Positions 33,341-45,158 of a DNA stretch of 64,000 nt are shown piece after piece (the first letter of the stretch is position 1; each line of letters opens with the position of its first letter). Origin of the DNA: Nymphaea colorata (taxonomy: Eukaryota; Streptophyta; Magnoliopsida; Nymphaeales; Nymphaeaceae); contig NC_045149.1 of the NCBI RefSeq assembly GCF_008831285.2, forward strand, positions 16,857,035 to 16,921,034, written 5' to 3'. The translations under genes and the position numbers were made by a program. Under the pieces are notes generated by a model. It saw only the letters and a list, made by a program, of their open reading frames with translations, ran no database searches and was not told the DNA's origin.

Positions 33341-36300
33341 TGGGTACCCGCTCACCTGTACCGGTATGCTGGTACGTGAAAACGGGTATGCCGTGGTGTG
33401 TTTTGGATTGGTTTGGAGTTGGAACCGATCCAAACCTTATTAAACTTGTTTTTTAACTTAGTTGACGCTGACATTTCCACTTCCGACCAACCGTGCTCTT
33501 CAACCAGTCCACAAATCTCTATGTTCTTAAATGGAGATGTTCGGTGGCCGATGGCAGCAACCGACGACAGTCTTCAGCGTCAGCGTAATTTTTTTTCGTT
33601 TTGACTGTTCTTTTAGGGAGTTTCGTCAATTTTCCCCCCGTTTCTATTTTGTAAATGCTCTTTTTCCCTTCTTTTCATCAGATGCTTGTTTTTCGGATGT
33701 AGTTTCCTCCGTTACTGCCTTTTTCTTCTTTTCGTATGCATGCTCTTTTTTCTTCCTTACTTTCCCCCTTTTCCTGTAGCATTTGGTACTCCAGTATTAT
33801 GTTTTTCCAAATCTGCCTTAATTGCGCTGGTTATGCTTGTGTAGATTTTATATCGTTAATCTTTCTTATGTTTCCCCCTTAGTTTCCCCATTTTGTTGTT
33901 GCCATCTTGCTTAGGTTATGATTCTTCAAAACCAGCCTATTTGCCTTACTTATGTGACGAGTATGCTTCATAATTCTTGTACCCATTTTGCGTTACCTGA
34001 ACCCGTATCCGTACCTATGTGAACTATCAAAATTCCGGACTCGTATGCTTTCCATATAGACGTTACTTATATTCAAAACCATCGTTTTTTATAAAATATA
34101 TTTTTTTATATTCAAAACCATCGTTTTTCTTTCGCTGCTCAATTCTTCAATGCGAAGTCCAATTGGAGAGCCGTTTTTTATAAATAAATAGGGGAGAAAT
34201 TTGTGAATGTTTCGGGTAATGTATTATATTTTTTCCTCATTTAATTTATTCTGTTCAATTTATTTTTTTGAGAGCTTTAGCCAATGCTTCCAACCAATCT
34301 GTCTCTTTAACATGTAGTTCTGGTTATAATTTGGGCTCCCCAGATTTGAGCATTATATGTTATGAGCGCGAGTAATTTGGTGCTACATTTCTGTACTGGA
34401 AGCACTATACTAGTTGATAGATATTTGGCCCCACTCAGAGGCATTGATGCAGCCGTGGGTTTGTGGGTAAGGGGAAAGAGGGAGCTTCTAGCTTTCTCTA
34501 AGATTGTGGGGTGACCTTCTGTTCATCTAAATCTAAAATTAGAGTCTTACATACGTTATGTTATTTTTTAGGAAAGGGGCAAACAACCTGGTACGACTCA
34601 AATACGTTGATTCAAACCAATTTTCACAAACAAAATGAAAAAAATATATTATAAAATAGATGAAAAGAAATCCCCAAATTATGAATATCAGCATACAAAC
34701 AATAATATATAGAATCCAAAAAGAGAAAGAGAATGATGTCAAAAGATGATTACACTCTATTATAGATAGCTTGGCCTAAGAGAATGGCCACGAACAAACA
34801 AACGGTCGATCGCTCTTTTAGGGGGTGTTTGATGGTTTTGAATTTTGGTTACAGTCTTGATAGTGGTTAAACATCACTGAATGCAAGACTTTGATAACAT
34901 AAAATATTGTTAGTAGCCATGTAACGCCAGTCAATTACTGGCCATATCCAGATTCAGATTCACCATTGAGAGAAAGATGAAGAAAAAAAAAAGTATAAAC
35001 TATTATTAGATGACAAAAATACCCATTACTTTTTTCTTTAGTTTTCTCTCGTCCATTCAATATAATGAATCAAATAGTCCTTATGAACGAGTAGAGTAAC
35101 ATTGAATAATCAGACTGCGTTTTTTTGCACCAACTGAATGTACACAGGGCTAAGGTCCAGCCATGAAAAAAGTCCAACACGTAGAAATGAATTGTTTATC
35201 ATAGAAATGAATTGTTTATCATAGGAACAAAAGTTCTAGACTTTTGTCACTTATAAGTAAGGGTTTTATTTGGTCATAATTGTGTGTTTCTGGTTATTGC
35301 ATGTTCAACTCTTTCCCTCCCCTCCTTGTGGATCTAAAAGTTAGAATTTTAGAAATGACATGTTTTGTATATCTTTCATTATCTTTTTTGTTAGTCTGAC
35401 TACATTTGATCGTTTTGAGGTTTTTTTCTGTGTGAAACTGACAAGTCTTATAATAATGTCATGTTAATTCTTTTCAAATACGAGGTTGATGTTTTATTTT
35501 ATTTGACTTCAAAGGTGGTGTTGCAAGGAACAATAGAGGACATCTTAGATTATCTTGAAAGGACAGTGCGGATACATATAAGGTAGTTTGGAATGGAGAA
35601 GGAAAAAGAAGGGTGACAAGCCCATGTACGGGTCTTACTGGCTGTGCAATTATATTTCATTTTGAAAAGGTACTTAATATCCTTTTACTTATTTTTTACG
35701 ATTATGTTTTTTCTAAATGTTTTAGCCACATTTTTAAATTCGAGTTATCAAAAACTCTATTTAATCTAAATATAGTCAATTAAAAAATGAAAAGTAGTTC
35801 TGGATTGGTAAGGGGAGTTGTGGCCTTAAGTCACATTTCATTGTGTTTCTTCAACCAAACCAGTTAGGCCTGGATTGGTTTTTCATAAAGTTCGTGTTAA
35901 TTGAAAAATAATTCAAGCATCCTGATCTTTGCTTTAAAAGAATCAATTGGGGACTGTCAAAATTTTCTCAAAGAATAAAAAATTTTGGCGGTCTTTTTAT
36001 AATGCGAAAATGTTAGATATATCTTTTGCTATCAACTGCCATTTTTTGTGTGTTCTTAAAAATTTCCGTATTCTTTTTTGGGAAGGGAGTTAGTGAACCA
36101 AATTCTCTTCTCCCACTTATGCATCGGTTCTGGCGATGTTAATGATCAATTTTGGGTAGGACCCAAATAAACCCCAAGTCTAATTTCGACGGATCTAACC
36201 TAATCTAATTGGAATGACATGATGAACATGAATTTTCCATTTGAAGTATGGACCAAGCGTGGTTTTTTAGCATCCAGTTCTGATTCAAAAGAGCCTCCAT

Positions 36301-37876
36301 TTGTGATACAAAAGAACATAACATGGAACATTTTTTGGATGAAGTGTCATTGTTATCCACTGGTGCTAGTGTATGGTAGTTAGGGCTAGGCATCTGGCGG
36401 CCAGGGCTCGTAGCCCAGAGACCTTGCTGGCAGTCCAAGCTGGGCCTGTATAGTTAATCTGTCCGTCAATTTTATGCCGTTGGATACACAGTTCAATGTA
36501 CACCCTTAACATTTCCTTTTCTAATATCTCAAAAACCCTCAGCGACACATCAAATACTTCTAAGGAAGTGCTTAGCGATATGCCAAGAGCTTCTAAATGA
36601 CAAGTTTGCTTTTATCGGGCTGGCCTGAAGGTCAAATAACCAGCTCAAACCCAGCCAGATGTCCACCATTAAAGGTGCCTCAATGAATTTTTTTGATATC
36701 TTATGTTTATTTATTAGAGCAGTTTAATAATTTGGGCTCACGAGAATTGAACCTTATATGTAATTGGACCAATGAGGGCGTGGGAGTCTTTATTTTTGCA
36801 TGGAGGGAAAAGATGCATAAAAACATTTAGAAGGGAAAAAAAGTTGAAAAGGGTTGGGAGAAAGAAGGGTGAAAAGCCCATGCACGTACACAAATAAACA
36901 CACCCCCAACACCAATTTTTGGGTTGGACCCAGGTAAACCCCAAGTCTAATTTCAACGGATCTGACCTAATTGAATTGGAATGACATGATAAACATGAAT
37001 TTTTGGGACGAGACCCCATCTAAATAGCTTAAGATCAAGTGCATGCGTTTTATATGTGAAACAGTGCAACTGCATAAGATTTTAGATGTTTTCTAAATCA
37101 TTCTTTTGATCATGTGATTCCACATGGGCTTCTTACCATATTCCTTCTAAGAATGTTCAAATGGTCCGTTTTTTCCCTAATTGTTGCCGATGTGGGTTCG
37201 TGATCCAAAAGAGCAACTTTCTCCAATGTAGTCTTAATCATTTTTTAGTTCAAAAAATTAAAATAATTTAAGTAATACTGGTACTGCTGGAGGAGAAATT
37301 TGTGAATTGGGGCGTCCCACATCTTCCCTTGAGCGATCAACAACAACAATACAGATGAGATGACGTGCAACAGAGCTGAGCATGTCGATAACAGAGGGGG
37401 GCTATATATCACGTACTTTGCACTACAAAGTGGAACTTTCCTACAGGCTGATTATCATTCGTGGGTCCAACTGGGTTCGAGCCAAGCAATCAAAGTCGAC
37501 CAAGTTTGCAGGGTCACGAGTCACCACATTGTTCACGAGATAAGATCGATCAAAGCACTCGGTATTAACAACTGTTCTGACTTTAATTTGTTGTCCTTTG
37601 ACTCCTGATTGTCTGCCGACACGACAGTAACTTTATAACAACATCCTTCCGAGTTACACATTTAAAGAACTAATAATAAACGTCACTTAAAGGATTGATA
37701 ATTAAAAAAACATACAGCTAACCTTTCCATATTGTTAAAGAAAGATACACTTATAATGGTCCTTTACTAAATGATTTTAGTTTATATTTGAATCATTTTT
37801 CTACTAGGATTCCAAAGGATCTTTTTTTGAACTAAATGTTGGCTGCACCAGCATGAATAAAATCCATATGGTCATG
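33341..37876. other. Non-coding DNA between the two P450 remnants
   Basis: No P450 mid-region was found. Contents seen: T-rich tracts, a 20-bp tandem duplication near 35183-35222, and a diverged dispersed repeat pair at 36150-36240 and 36915-37005 (shared AACCCCAAGTCTAATTTC). Related AAGCCCATG pieces occur near 35613 and 36873. It probably represents insertions into, and decay of, the old P450 gene. Confidence 0.45.
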
Positions 37877-38060
37877 CATGGTCCTTTTCAATTCTCAAAT
37901 CTATATCCCGCTCGGGTCGAGGGGGAGGATGTGTCCTGGTCGGTCTGTAGCGTTCCAAGCTCTTCATTTAGCGTTGGCACACCTGCTGCAGGGCTTGGAT
38001 GAACTAGTTGATATGACAGAGGAGTTTGGGCTGATCATGCCCAGAGCAAACTCCGGTTAA
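37877..38060 (+). pseudogene. Cytochrome P450 (CYP82-like) heme-binding C-terminus
   Basis: The plus-strand frame contains the heme-ligand loop (PLGSRGRMCPGRS, ligand Cys in RMCPG), then AFQALHLALAHLLQG and VDMTEEFGLIMPRA, which strongly resemble the C-terminus of CYP82-type P450s. The Phe that normally starts the FxxGxRxCxG motif is missing, the upstream sequence is out of frame or absent, and the usual final residues after MPRA are cut short. Together with 33003-33340 this is the relic of one P450 gene. Confidence 0.85.
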
Positions 38061-41000
38061 ATTGGTTGGGCTCGACCATAATAAACCATATTGTTAAGTC
38101 ATTTGACAATTATAAGAGACATTATTCATGACAAGAGATAGGTAACTTTTGTGGAGTTGAAAAAAAAAGGGTGTGTCCCAAAAAATAAAATCGTGGATCT
38201 TCTCCAATTCGTTAAACACATAAAAAACTAGTGCTTCGTTGTACTACTAGTTGCCCTAAAGTTTCAACCTCTAATCTCGATCTCTTATGACATAACTGAA
38301 ACTTACCAACGGTAAGTTTTCCCGGGATGAAAGAAAGAGGAATTTCGGTCTCTTCATGATATCTCCCCCTCTCTACATATGCAAGCCTATTGCTGGATCC
38401 AAATCAGATAGGACCTTGGCAATCCCTAACACTGCATAAGGCTGGAAGCATCGGGTCAGCCTGTTGAAACCCATACATGGCCCTGGCCCCGATTAAAATA
38501 AAAAAGTACATATTTTTAATATAAAATAATACATAAATATAATTAATAGTAATGAAATATATATAATTATATATTAGGTGAGAAACCAACGTTATGACGA
38601 TGCTGATTCTCAACTCCTACTAATTAGTGTCAGCGAAGCCAAAATTCCACCCTAAGAGATTGACGCCCATGAAATCAAACAAGAAAGTGGCGTTCTACTA
38701 GCCACTGGTTCGACCAACGCCTAAGCCCTTGAGGCAACTCTCAGTTCATAATAGATCACGGTGCAACTGATAATTGTGGTGTATCAGACTGGCGAACCAC
38801 CTACACATTAGAAAATCGACTTATGAGATGACCATTATGAACCTGTGGCACCACCCTTGGGTGGTCCGGTATGGAACCAACTTGGGTGCTCCCAAGTTCC
38901 AAGGCTCACCCCTCAATCACCACCACCCTTTCTGTTCAAGCAAGGAATAACAACTAGCTTGGTTTTTACACCTCCTTTATTGGGCGGCCAAAAACTTGGC
39001 TCGATTAAGGGTTTGAACCAGAGAGAGAGAGAGAGCCAATCATGCCCACGCGTAACGGGAGGAGGGCGCAGGGTCCGTGAATGGGACGCAACCGAGCCGA
39101 GCCCACCGAAACACGAGCCCGACGTTGCTTGTCTTTCGGGCAAACAATGGGGCTCCGCAGTTACCGAGCCCACCTCAAACGAACCGACCCACCTCCTCAA
39201 AACCGGATCCCCAGGGCTCCTCGGGTAACATCGGGGAGCCATAAGCTGGTTGACGTGGCGGCAGATGGTTAGCTGATTGAGTTGCGTGCATATCGGATCT
39301 GCGGCCACGTGGACGCGAAGGCGCGAGGGGCGGCAAATTGGGCCGTCGGTGTTCGTGGAGGGAGGAACACTGGGGACGTCGGCCCATGCGCCCCTGTTCC
39401 TCTGTGGGTCCCGCAAAATTTTTCCATTTTTGGGTCCCGCAGCCGCCCGAGCGGCCGGGTTTCCGGTTCTCCGCCACCTTCATCACCGGCACCGACTGCG
39501 CCCATGGGCCGCCTATTGCTCATGCTTTTAACCTATTCTTCCAAAAATTTTCAACGATCGATGATATGGTTTTAGATGATTTTGTTTTTAATTTTAGTTT
39601 CTTTCGACTTGAGGACCTTTTGATTTTGTAATTTTCCTATAAACAAAAAGTATGAACAAGCAACGTGCCCATGCAAATTGTTTCTTCAATATTTACATAT
39701 TTGAAGGTCTAAAATTTGAAATATTAGTGCCCGTCGGCTATTCTATTGTTTTTATATATAGGGGCCACATTAAAAAGTTATTGAATTGGTGTCCCTCCAG
39801 CCAAATTTTCTGGCTCTACTAGTGCGGCCGAACTAGAAACATTTTAAAAATGAACTGATAAGGCATGATTGTGGAGCTCGGCTTGAGCCGGGTTTCCAGA
39901 CTCATGCACGGTTGGCCCCTTGAAGGTGGTTAGTGCATAGAGACAAACACAAAAGGACCACCGGAACGAGCTGCGTGCATGGAGGTACGCATGGTTGCTT
40001 AGAGTTGGTAAAATGAGTTGAGGCTTCGGGGGAGGGTTTCTTGGTTCCTTAATTTGCTTGCTTCCGAAAATCATTCGTTCGGCTTCAAGGAGACGCAAAC
40101 GCTCGTAGAAGCGAAGACGGGAAAAGTTGCCCCATGGAGACGATTCCCACTATAGGACAAAGGCACGCCTGGGAACTGTTGTCGTACGCGCGACATTACG
40201 GTACTGTTGCCTGAATCTCACATGCACATGCATGTAATTTCGTACGACCGTCCGATCGGGCGGTTTGGAGATTTAAAAAGGTTCGTGGCGCTCATTTATG
40301 ACGGGACCAACATCTCTTGGGGAAACCCGTGATCTTAGTTCTTAAACAATGTGTCCTTGATAAATTCTCAATCAATTAGGAACCAATTTTTTTATCTAAA
40401 GTTGGAAAAATATGCACTGTAAGTTTTTTCTTTTCTACTCTTTTGTTATTTACTCCATCTTTTTTTTACAGGCAAGTGAAAGTCAAGCTTGTAAAACTTT
40501 GGTGGTCGTGTTAAAAATTCGCAATCCTTGTTTAATCTAATAGAAAAAAAAAAATGGTAAGAAAAGAAGTGTTACTTTCATTTGCATCAACAGATTTAGC
40601 CGGAGGTTAAAAAACAGTATCCGTTTGGCAGTTTCGAGTAACCATTAGCCCATAGAAAAGAAATTGGAAATCTTGGATGTTCCCATTATGAAATCGGCGG
40701 CACAATTTTCCTATTCTTGAACATGGAGATATTGTAGTCTTCAGTATCTTGCTTTCATTTGTTTCAATTCATCATAGGTTCTTTTGCTCGGGTTTAAGCA
40801 CGGCAGCATCTTTACATTTGAGTTGAGATTATGTTTTTTTGTGTATTACCATGCGAGTACGTAGTCAAGGCTAGAAATGATCGAAATATACTTTTAATTT
40901 GTTTGGCAATCCGAATAGCTATAAATTGTTTTATGTATTTATCTTGCAAATTGAGGTAGATTCACAAAACACTATAACACATTGTCTCATGAGAAGATAC

Positions 41001-42470
41001 ATAAAACAATTTGCTACTGTTGTGCTTGTCAAGCATCCGCACCTTTGTATTTAAAAAAAAAAAAAAAAAAACACCTGCAAGGACAAGAAGTGAAAACTAA
41101 AAAAAAATAACTCCAATGAAAAGACAAAATCACCCTCGCAAAAAACATGTTGACAGTTTTAATGATACCCGATGTGTAGATCATATCGTAAATTTAAATA
41201 AATGCAAGGTTTGATTTTGAGATGTACAAACAATTTGCCTAGCAAAAGATTTCTCCAGCCAAAAAGCATTACAACTCATTCATTAAAATTATATGCTTCT
41301 AAATTGGGATTAGCTAAAAGAGGGTTGGGCAAACCTAAGGTTTCCATCCAAAAGTGCAACTCTGTATTGGCTTGGTTAGCTTGTCATACTTATTCATGTG
41401 TAAGCTCTTTGAGTGTGACGAAAGGGATGTCCGCCCCAAATGTGGATGCATTTATTTTACTTGTATCCATCCAATTGGCGAATTCCATGCCATGGAATGA
41501 TGGAAACATGCCAAAATGAATCCGCATAAAATCGACAAAAAAATTGTCTGTTTCGTAAGTTTATACTAAGTCTGATGCGATTGATTGATAGAAAGAAAGA
41601 TAATTATTGATGAAGAAAAATGTCTCCCACAATAGTAAGTAGCTAGTTTGATGGGAAAAGTTTTCGTATAAGACCATAATATTTTTAGTGCTATTAATAT
41701 TACTCTGCATTGGCTGATACAAGTTTTATATTCTTTTTACTTTTTAAAGCAAACTTAAAATACTTTAAAAAGATTTTAGAAATTTTAAAAGATATATGTG
41801 TTGATGACACTAATACTTCTGTTTATAACATTGATAAGTTCCTCTTGTTTTCATATAAGTACCTAATGTTTTTGGATTTTAAAACACTGATCATCTATTT
41901 TTCCTGCCAAACAGGGAGCTTAATCATTTAGCACAAGCTAAATAATAGTCAAAGTGAATTAAATGGCAATAAATTCCCTTCTCTTGCTCATGAGGCGAGC
42001 CAAGAAAAAAAAAAAATCAATTCAGAAAACAGAATTAGAAGAGACAAAAAGCGCATGCTTCTCAAAACGAGGGTCATTTGCCTGTTCGACGGTTCAAAAA
42101 AAAAAAAAAGTATTCAGAAACTGGCTGTGGTATTTGGGATTAGGTGCAGTAATGTGGACCTTAAATGAAATGCTATCTTCACACTGCTTGCGTATAGAAG
42201 TTTGTCCGTGTGGCATCCAATATAAGCAACCAAATTCCTGTAGAATTTCTCTCCTTCCATCTCTTGGGGAGAGTTCGCCGTCTAAGTGAGAGAAGGAGAC
42301 AGAGCAAACAAAGTGGGGAACGCCAGTACATATCCCTTACTCTCTGCATGCTCTCTCTCTCTCTTCCAAAAGTGACCACACCCGTAACAGAAACAACTCT
42401 CCATAAAACCCTCTCCATCTTCATCTTTCTTCTTCGTCAAGCCTTTGCAACTAGGCTTTCCTATTAAGCC
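38061..42470. other. Intergenic, no recognised gene
   Basis: A GC-rich segment at about 38870-39510 has open frames on both strands and a short (AG)n at 39021-39034, but no frame shows a known domain. An A-run at 41050-41071 and several homopolymers are present. Sequence at 42340-42370 is CT-rich and may be 5' UTR of the next gene. Confidence 0.4.
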
Positions 42471-42981
42471 ATGTCTTCTCCTCTTTTTCTTGTTCTTCCC
42501 CTTTATCTCCTCCTTCTCTTCTTCTCAAGCCAATCTTGCCAAGCTCGACGACTTCGCATATCACCCGATGATAACGATCCAACCAGAGAGCTTGATATTT
42601 CTAACAAGGTTGGTTGGTTTGTTGGCAATTGGTTGTTCATCTTTTTAGAGTTTCTTTGTTGCTTCGCTGTTTAAACTGCAGGATGTTGACTTCCATTTCT
42701 CTTTTTTCCGGAAGAACCAAGCAAATATAAAGGTAGAGGTGCAGCCTGTTCGGGTGGCAGCAGTGAAGCCAATCGATGAAAAGGTTGGAAGTGGAAAGCA
42801 AGAAGGAAACTTAGTGCCCGCGAAGAAGACAACCAGTGAGAGCAGGGAGCTTCCAGGTCTAATAGTTAGAACCAAGTCTCTTTCAATGATACCATGGCAT
42901 GTTCCTCACAAGGGACGCCCTGAACCAGGGTTCCAGTTAGATTATGCCCCGCCTAAGACACACCCACCCTCCCATAACTGA
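42471..42981 (+). CDS. RGF/GLV/CLEL secreted peptide precursor
   Basis: Two exons, 42471-42608 and 42682-42981, joined in phase 0 across a 73-bp GT-AG intron; 145 residues. Exon 1 encodes a signal peptide (PLFLVLPLYLLLLFFSS, with probable cleavage after SQSCQA). Exon 2 encodes a variable, Lys/Glu-rich middle and ends with DYAPPKTHPPSHN and a stop. That 13-residue tail matches the root meristem growth factor/GOLVEN consensus DY-x-x-P-x-x-x-PP-x-HN, in which the Asp-Tyr marks tyrosine sulfation in known members. Such peptides are secreted, processed and sensed by leucine-rich receptor kinases to control root meristem size and gravitropism. The motif and signal peptide are seen; the biology is inferred from the family. 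Confidence 0.88.
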
Positions 42982-43328
42982 ACCAAATCATTGACACTTC
43001 TCCCTCTGATTAAACCATTTCAAATTTTGACACCCATTGTTCAAATGGCCATGGGAGTAGATAGGGTAGCTGGCGCATGCAAGTCTCTTTCACATACTGT
43101 ATAGAGAAGACATGAGAAGAAAAACGAAAGCTATCAATATACTGTACTGTCAGTTCATGTTACAGATGGCCTTGCTCCAATCTTGTTATTTCCGCTACTA
43201 TATGCGATGTTTCTTGGCGCTTGCCGATATCCTTCATATGCCTCATCTGACCAATCATCCTCAATCTTCTCATGATTATTTCACACTTCATTTTTGAGTA
43301 GCTGTGTGTTGATGACAGTCATTTGCAG

Positions 43329-43790
43329 GGGCCGAGTCTGTCGTATCTACCTCTCATGTTGTTAAACGGCAGCTGAAAAAATTAGAGGTACTTTATACTT
43401 GTCATATATCCTTTTCAACTACAGTAGATTGGTGGAAATTAAGTTTTTCAAACAAACATAAAGGGAAAAACAGTAAGAATCTAGCATGGAGAAGTAACAA
43501 TGATATGCAATTGATAGATCTTAGAAGTGATGATCTTAGTGGTAGAGTTACAGCCGACGACCTGAACCACGTCTTTTCAGTGGGTGTCAAGGGCAAGGCC
43601 TCGAGTAGTGCTGTAACTATTGATATGTCTTTGCATGTAGGGACCAACGAAACTGGAACAGTACTCTGCCGGGGAATTCCATGTAAGTGAAGGAGCAGCT
43701 GAGTCTACGGAACTTGATGTTTCTGACATAGTAGTCATGGATTATCCTCAACCCCACCGGAAACCACCAATTAATAACAAGGCACCATAG
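43329..43790 (+). CDS. Second RGF/GLV peptide module (last two exons; first exon not found)
   Basis: The last exon (43641-43790, after TTGCATGTAG) encodes GPTKLEQYSAGEF, an acidic stretch and the tail DYPQPHRKPPINN followed by KAP and a stop. This tail closely resembles GLV1-type RGF peptides (DYPQPHRKPPIHN as I recall the family). A likely preceding exon (43329-43387) encodes AESVVSTSHVVKRQLKKLE and joins in phase 0. It needs an upstream exon ending in phase 1, and no convincing signal-peptide exon or donor is visible between 42982 and 43328; a hydrophobic stretch near 43153-43215 lacks an in-frame start. Either the first exon is decayed, or the last exon is used as an alternative 3' exon of the peptide gene just upstream, whose exon 1 also ends in phase 0. 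Confidence 0.7.
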
Positions 43791-45158
43791 TCATACTTTA
43801 CTCCCTACATACAGCCAGAGTTTTCTGCAATAGTTAACCGGCTGCTCGATGTCCGGGTATTCCTTACTCAACAGTTGCAGATTAAATTATGTTGTGTCAC
43901 TTGATGGTGTATCTATAGATTAATTTTTGTCTGCTTTAGTGTTTTTTTGTAGATTGCTTAGGGGTGGAGTAGTGCAACCTAACAATTCTTTGGCATTGTT
44001 GTGTACGTTCGTCTTTAAAATAATAGTTAGGTATAGGCATGTTCACTCATAGAGATTAGCCGGCGATTCCTGTAACAAAGAGAAGTTTGGTGTAATTGAA
44101 AGGGCCAGTTGACAGTTACTGCGTGCACTTTCGGTTGGAATAACTCTCCATCTCTTCTCTCCTCTGTCTATAATTACTGAATTACGCAAATCGAATAAAT
44201 ATTGCTGATTTTACACCTTCTTTAGTTGAAATTCCGCAAGAAGGATGAGAACTCTGTTCTTCAACCAAGTACTTTTCCACAAAGGCAGCTCAGCATCGTA
44301 TTCTTCACCTATATCTTCATGTACACGAAAAGTATTTAATGAGCTAGATGAGGTAGTGTACAAAGAACGCTTAGTTGACAAGGTACATTCTCAAATAGCC
44401 AAGAAAATTTTGAAAAAGATAGGCAGGACTGACCCCGAGATGTCCTTCTTGGAATTGAAGCACAGGACTTGGTTGCCCAACAAGCAATTCAAATAAGACA
44501 AAGGATTCTAATGTGCAGAAACAGGCAAATCAAACTGAATGAATTGAGGGTTCCCCTCATTCAAAGCCATCTGTCCCCTTCGTTGTTCTCATCTCCAACT
44601 CATAGTTCTACCAGTAACCTGTGTAGAAATCTGGACCATTGATTTTGCCAGATCTGAACTTCACAAGGTAGAGTTCATCCATTTACAAAAGACGGGTGCT
44701 GCAGGCATACCCCGTAAGGTGTTTATGGGAAGAATAATTCACATAGACGTGGTGAGTTCCGTTAAAATTTCACAACTAGCATATTGTTCAGATGGACGGT
44801 CAACAATGGCTAGAGGTCCCCTCCAAGTGTTTTTCAAATTTGTTTGCTAATGGGCTTAAATATCTCAAATCAAGGAGACACATGACTCACCCAGTTGAAC
44901 ACAGTTCACGAGAGACAAAATGGCGTCAACAATTACTTGTTTTAATTTATCAACGGACAAGCATTTCAAGAATGTCTTCCTCAATGCATCCTTAAGGACA
45001 TAAAAAGATCATTTAAAAAAAATGCAGCAGGATGAACGAGCCACGTGCTGTAAGAAAAGCAAACATCCTTCGCCTGATTTCCCGAGCTCTAGAGATTGCA
45101 GAAAACTGTCTGTGAACCGCCTTGGAGAAGAGCACTTTCTCCCCTTTTCAGACCCATT
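43791..45158. other. Intergenic, no recognised gene
   Basis: One open frame of 83 codons (44245-44496, plus) is Lys-rich and shows no known domain. The 3' UTRs of the flanking genes probably lie at the two ends. Confidence 0.4.

Noticed and set aside
34820-35110. Possible MITE starting GGGGGTGTTTGATGG
   Set aside because: No matching inverted end or target duplication was found.
36205-36548. Minus-strand frames near the diverged repeat pair
   Set aside because: Short, repeat-derived and without a domain.
38845-39631. Overlapping frames of up to 167 codons on both strands
   Set aside because: GC-rich, low-complexity sequence open in many frames; no motif, splice structure or start context to support a gene.
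41202-41519. 105-codon plus-strand frame
   Set aside because: No recognised domain on either strand and no gene context. It may be old transposon debris, but this cannot be shown.
43505-43690. Open frame overlapping the intron of the second RGF module
   Set aside because: It reads through the TTGCATGTAG acceptor in a frame different from the peptide exon and has no family match.
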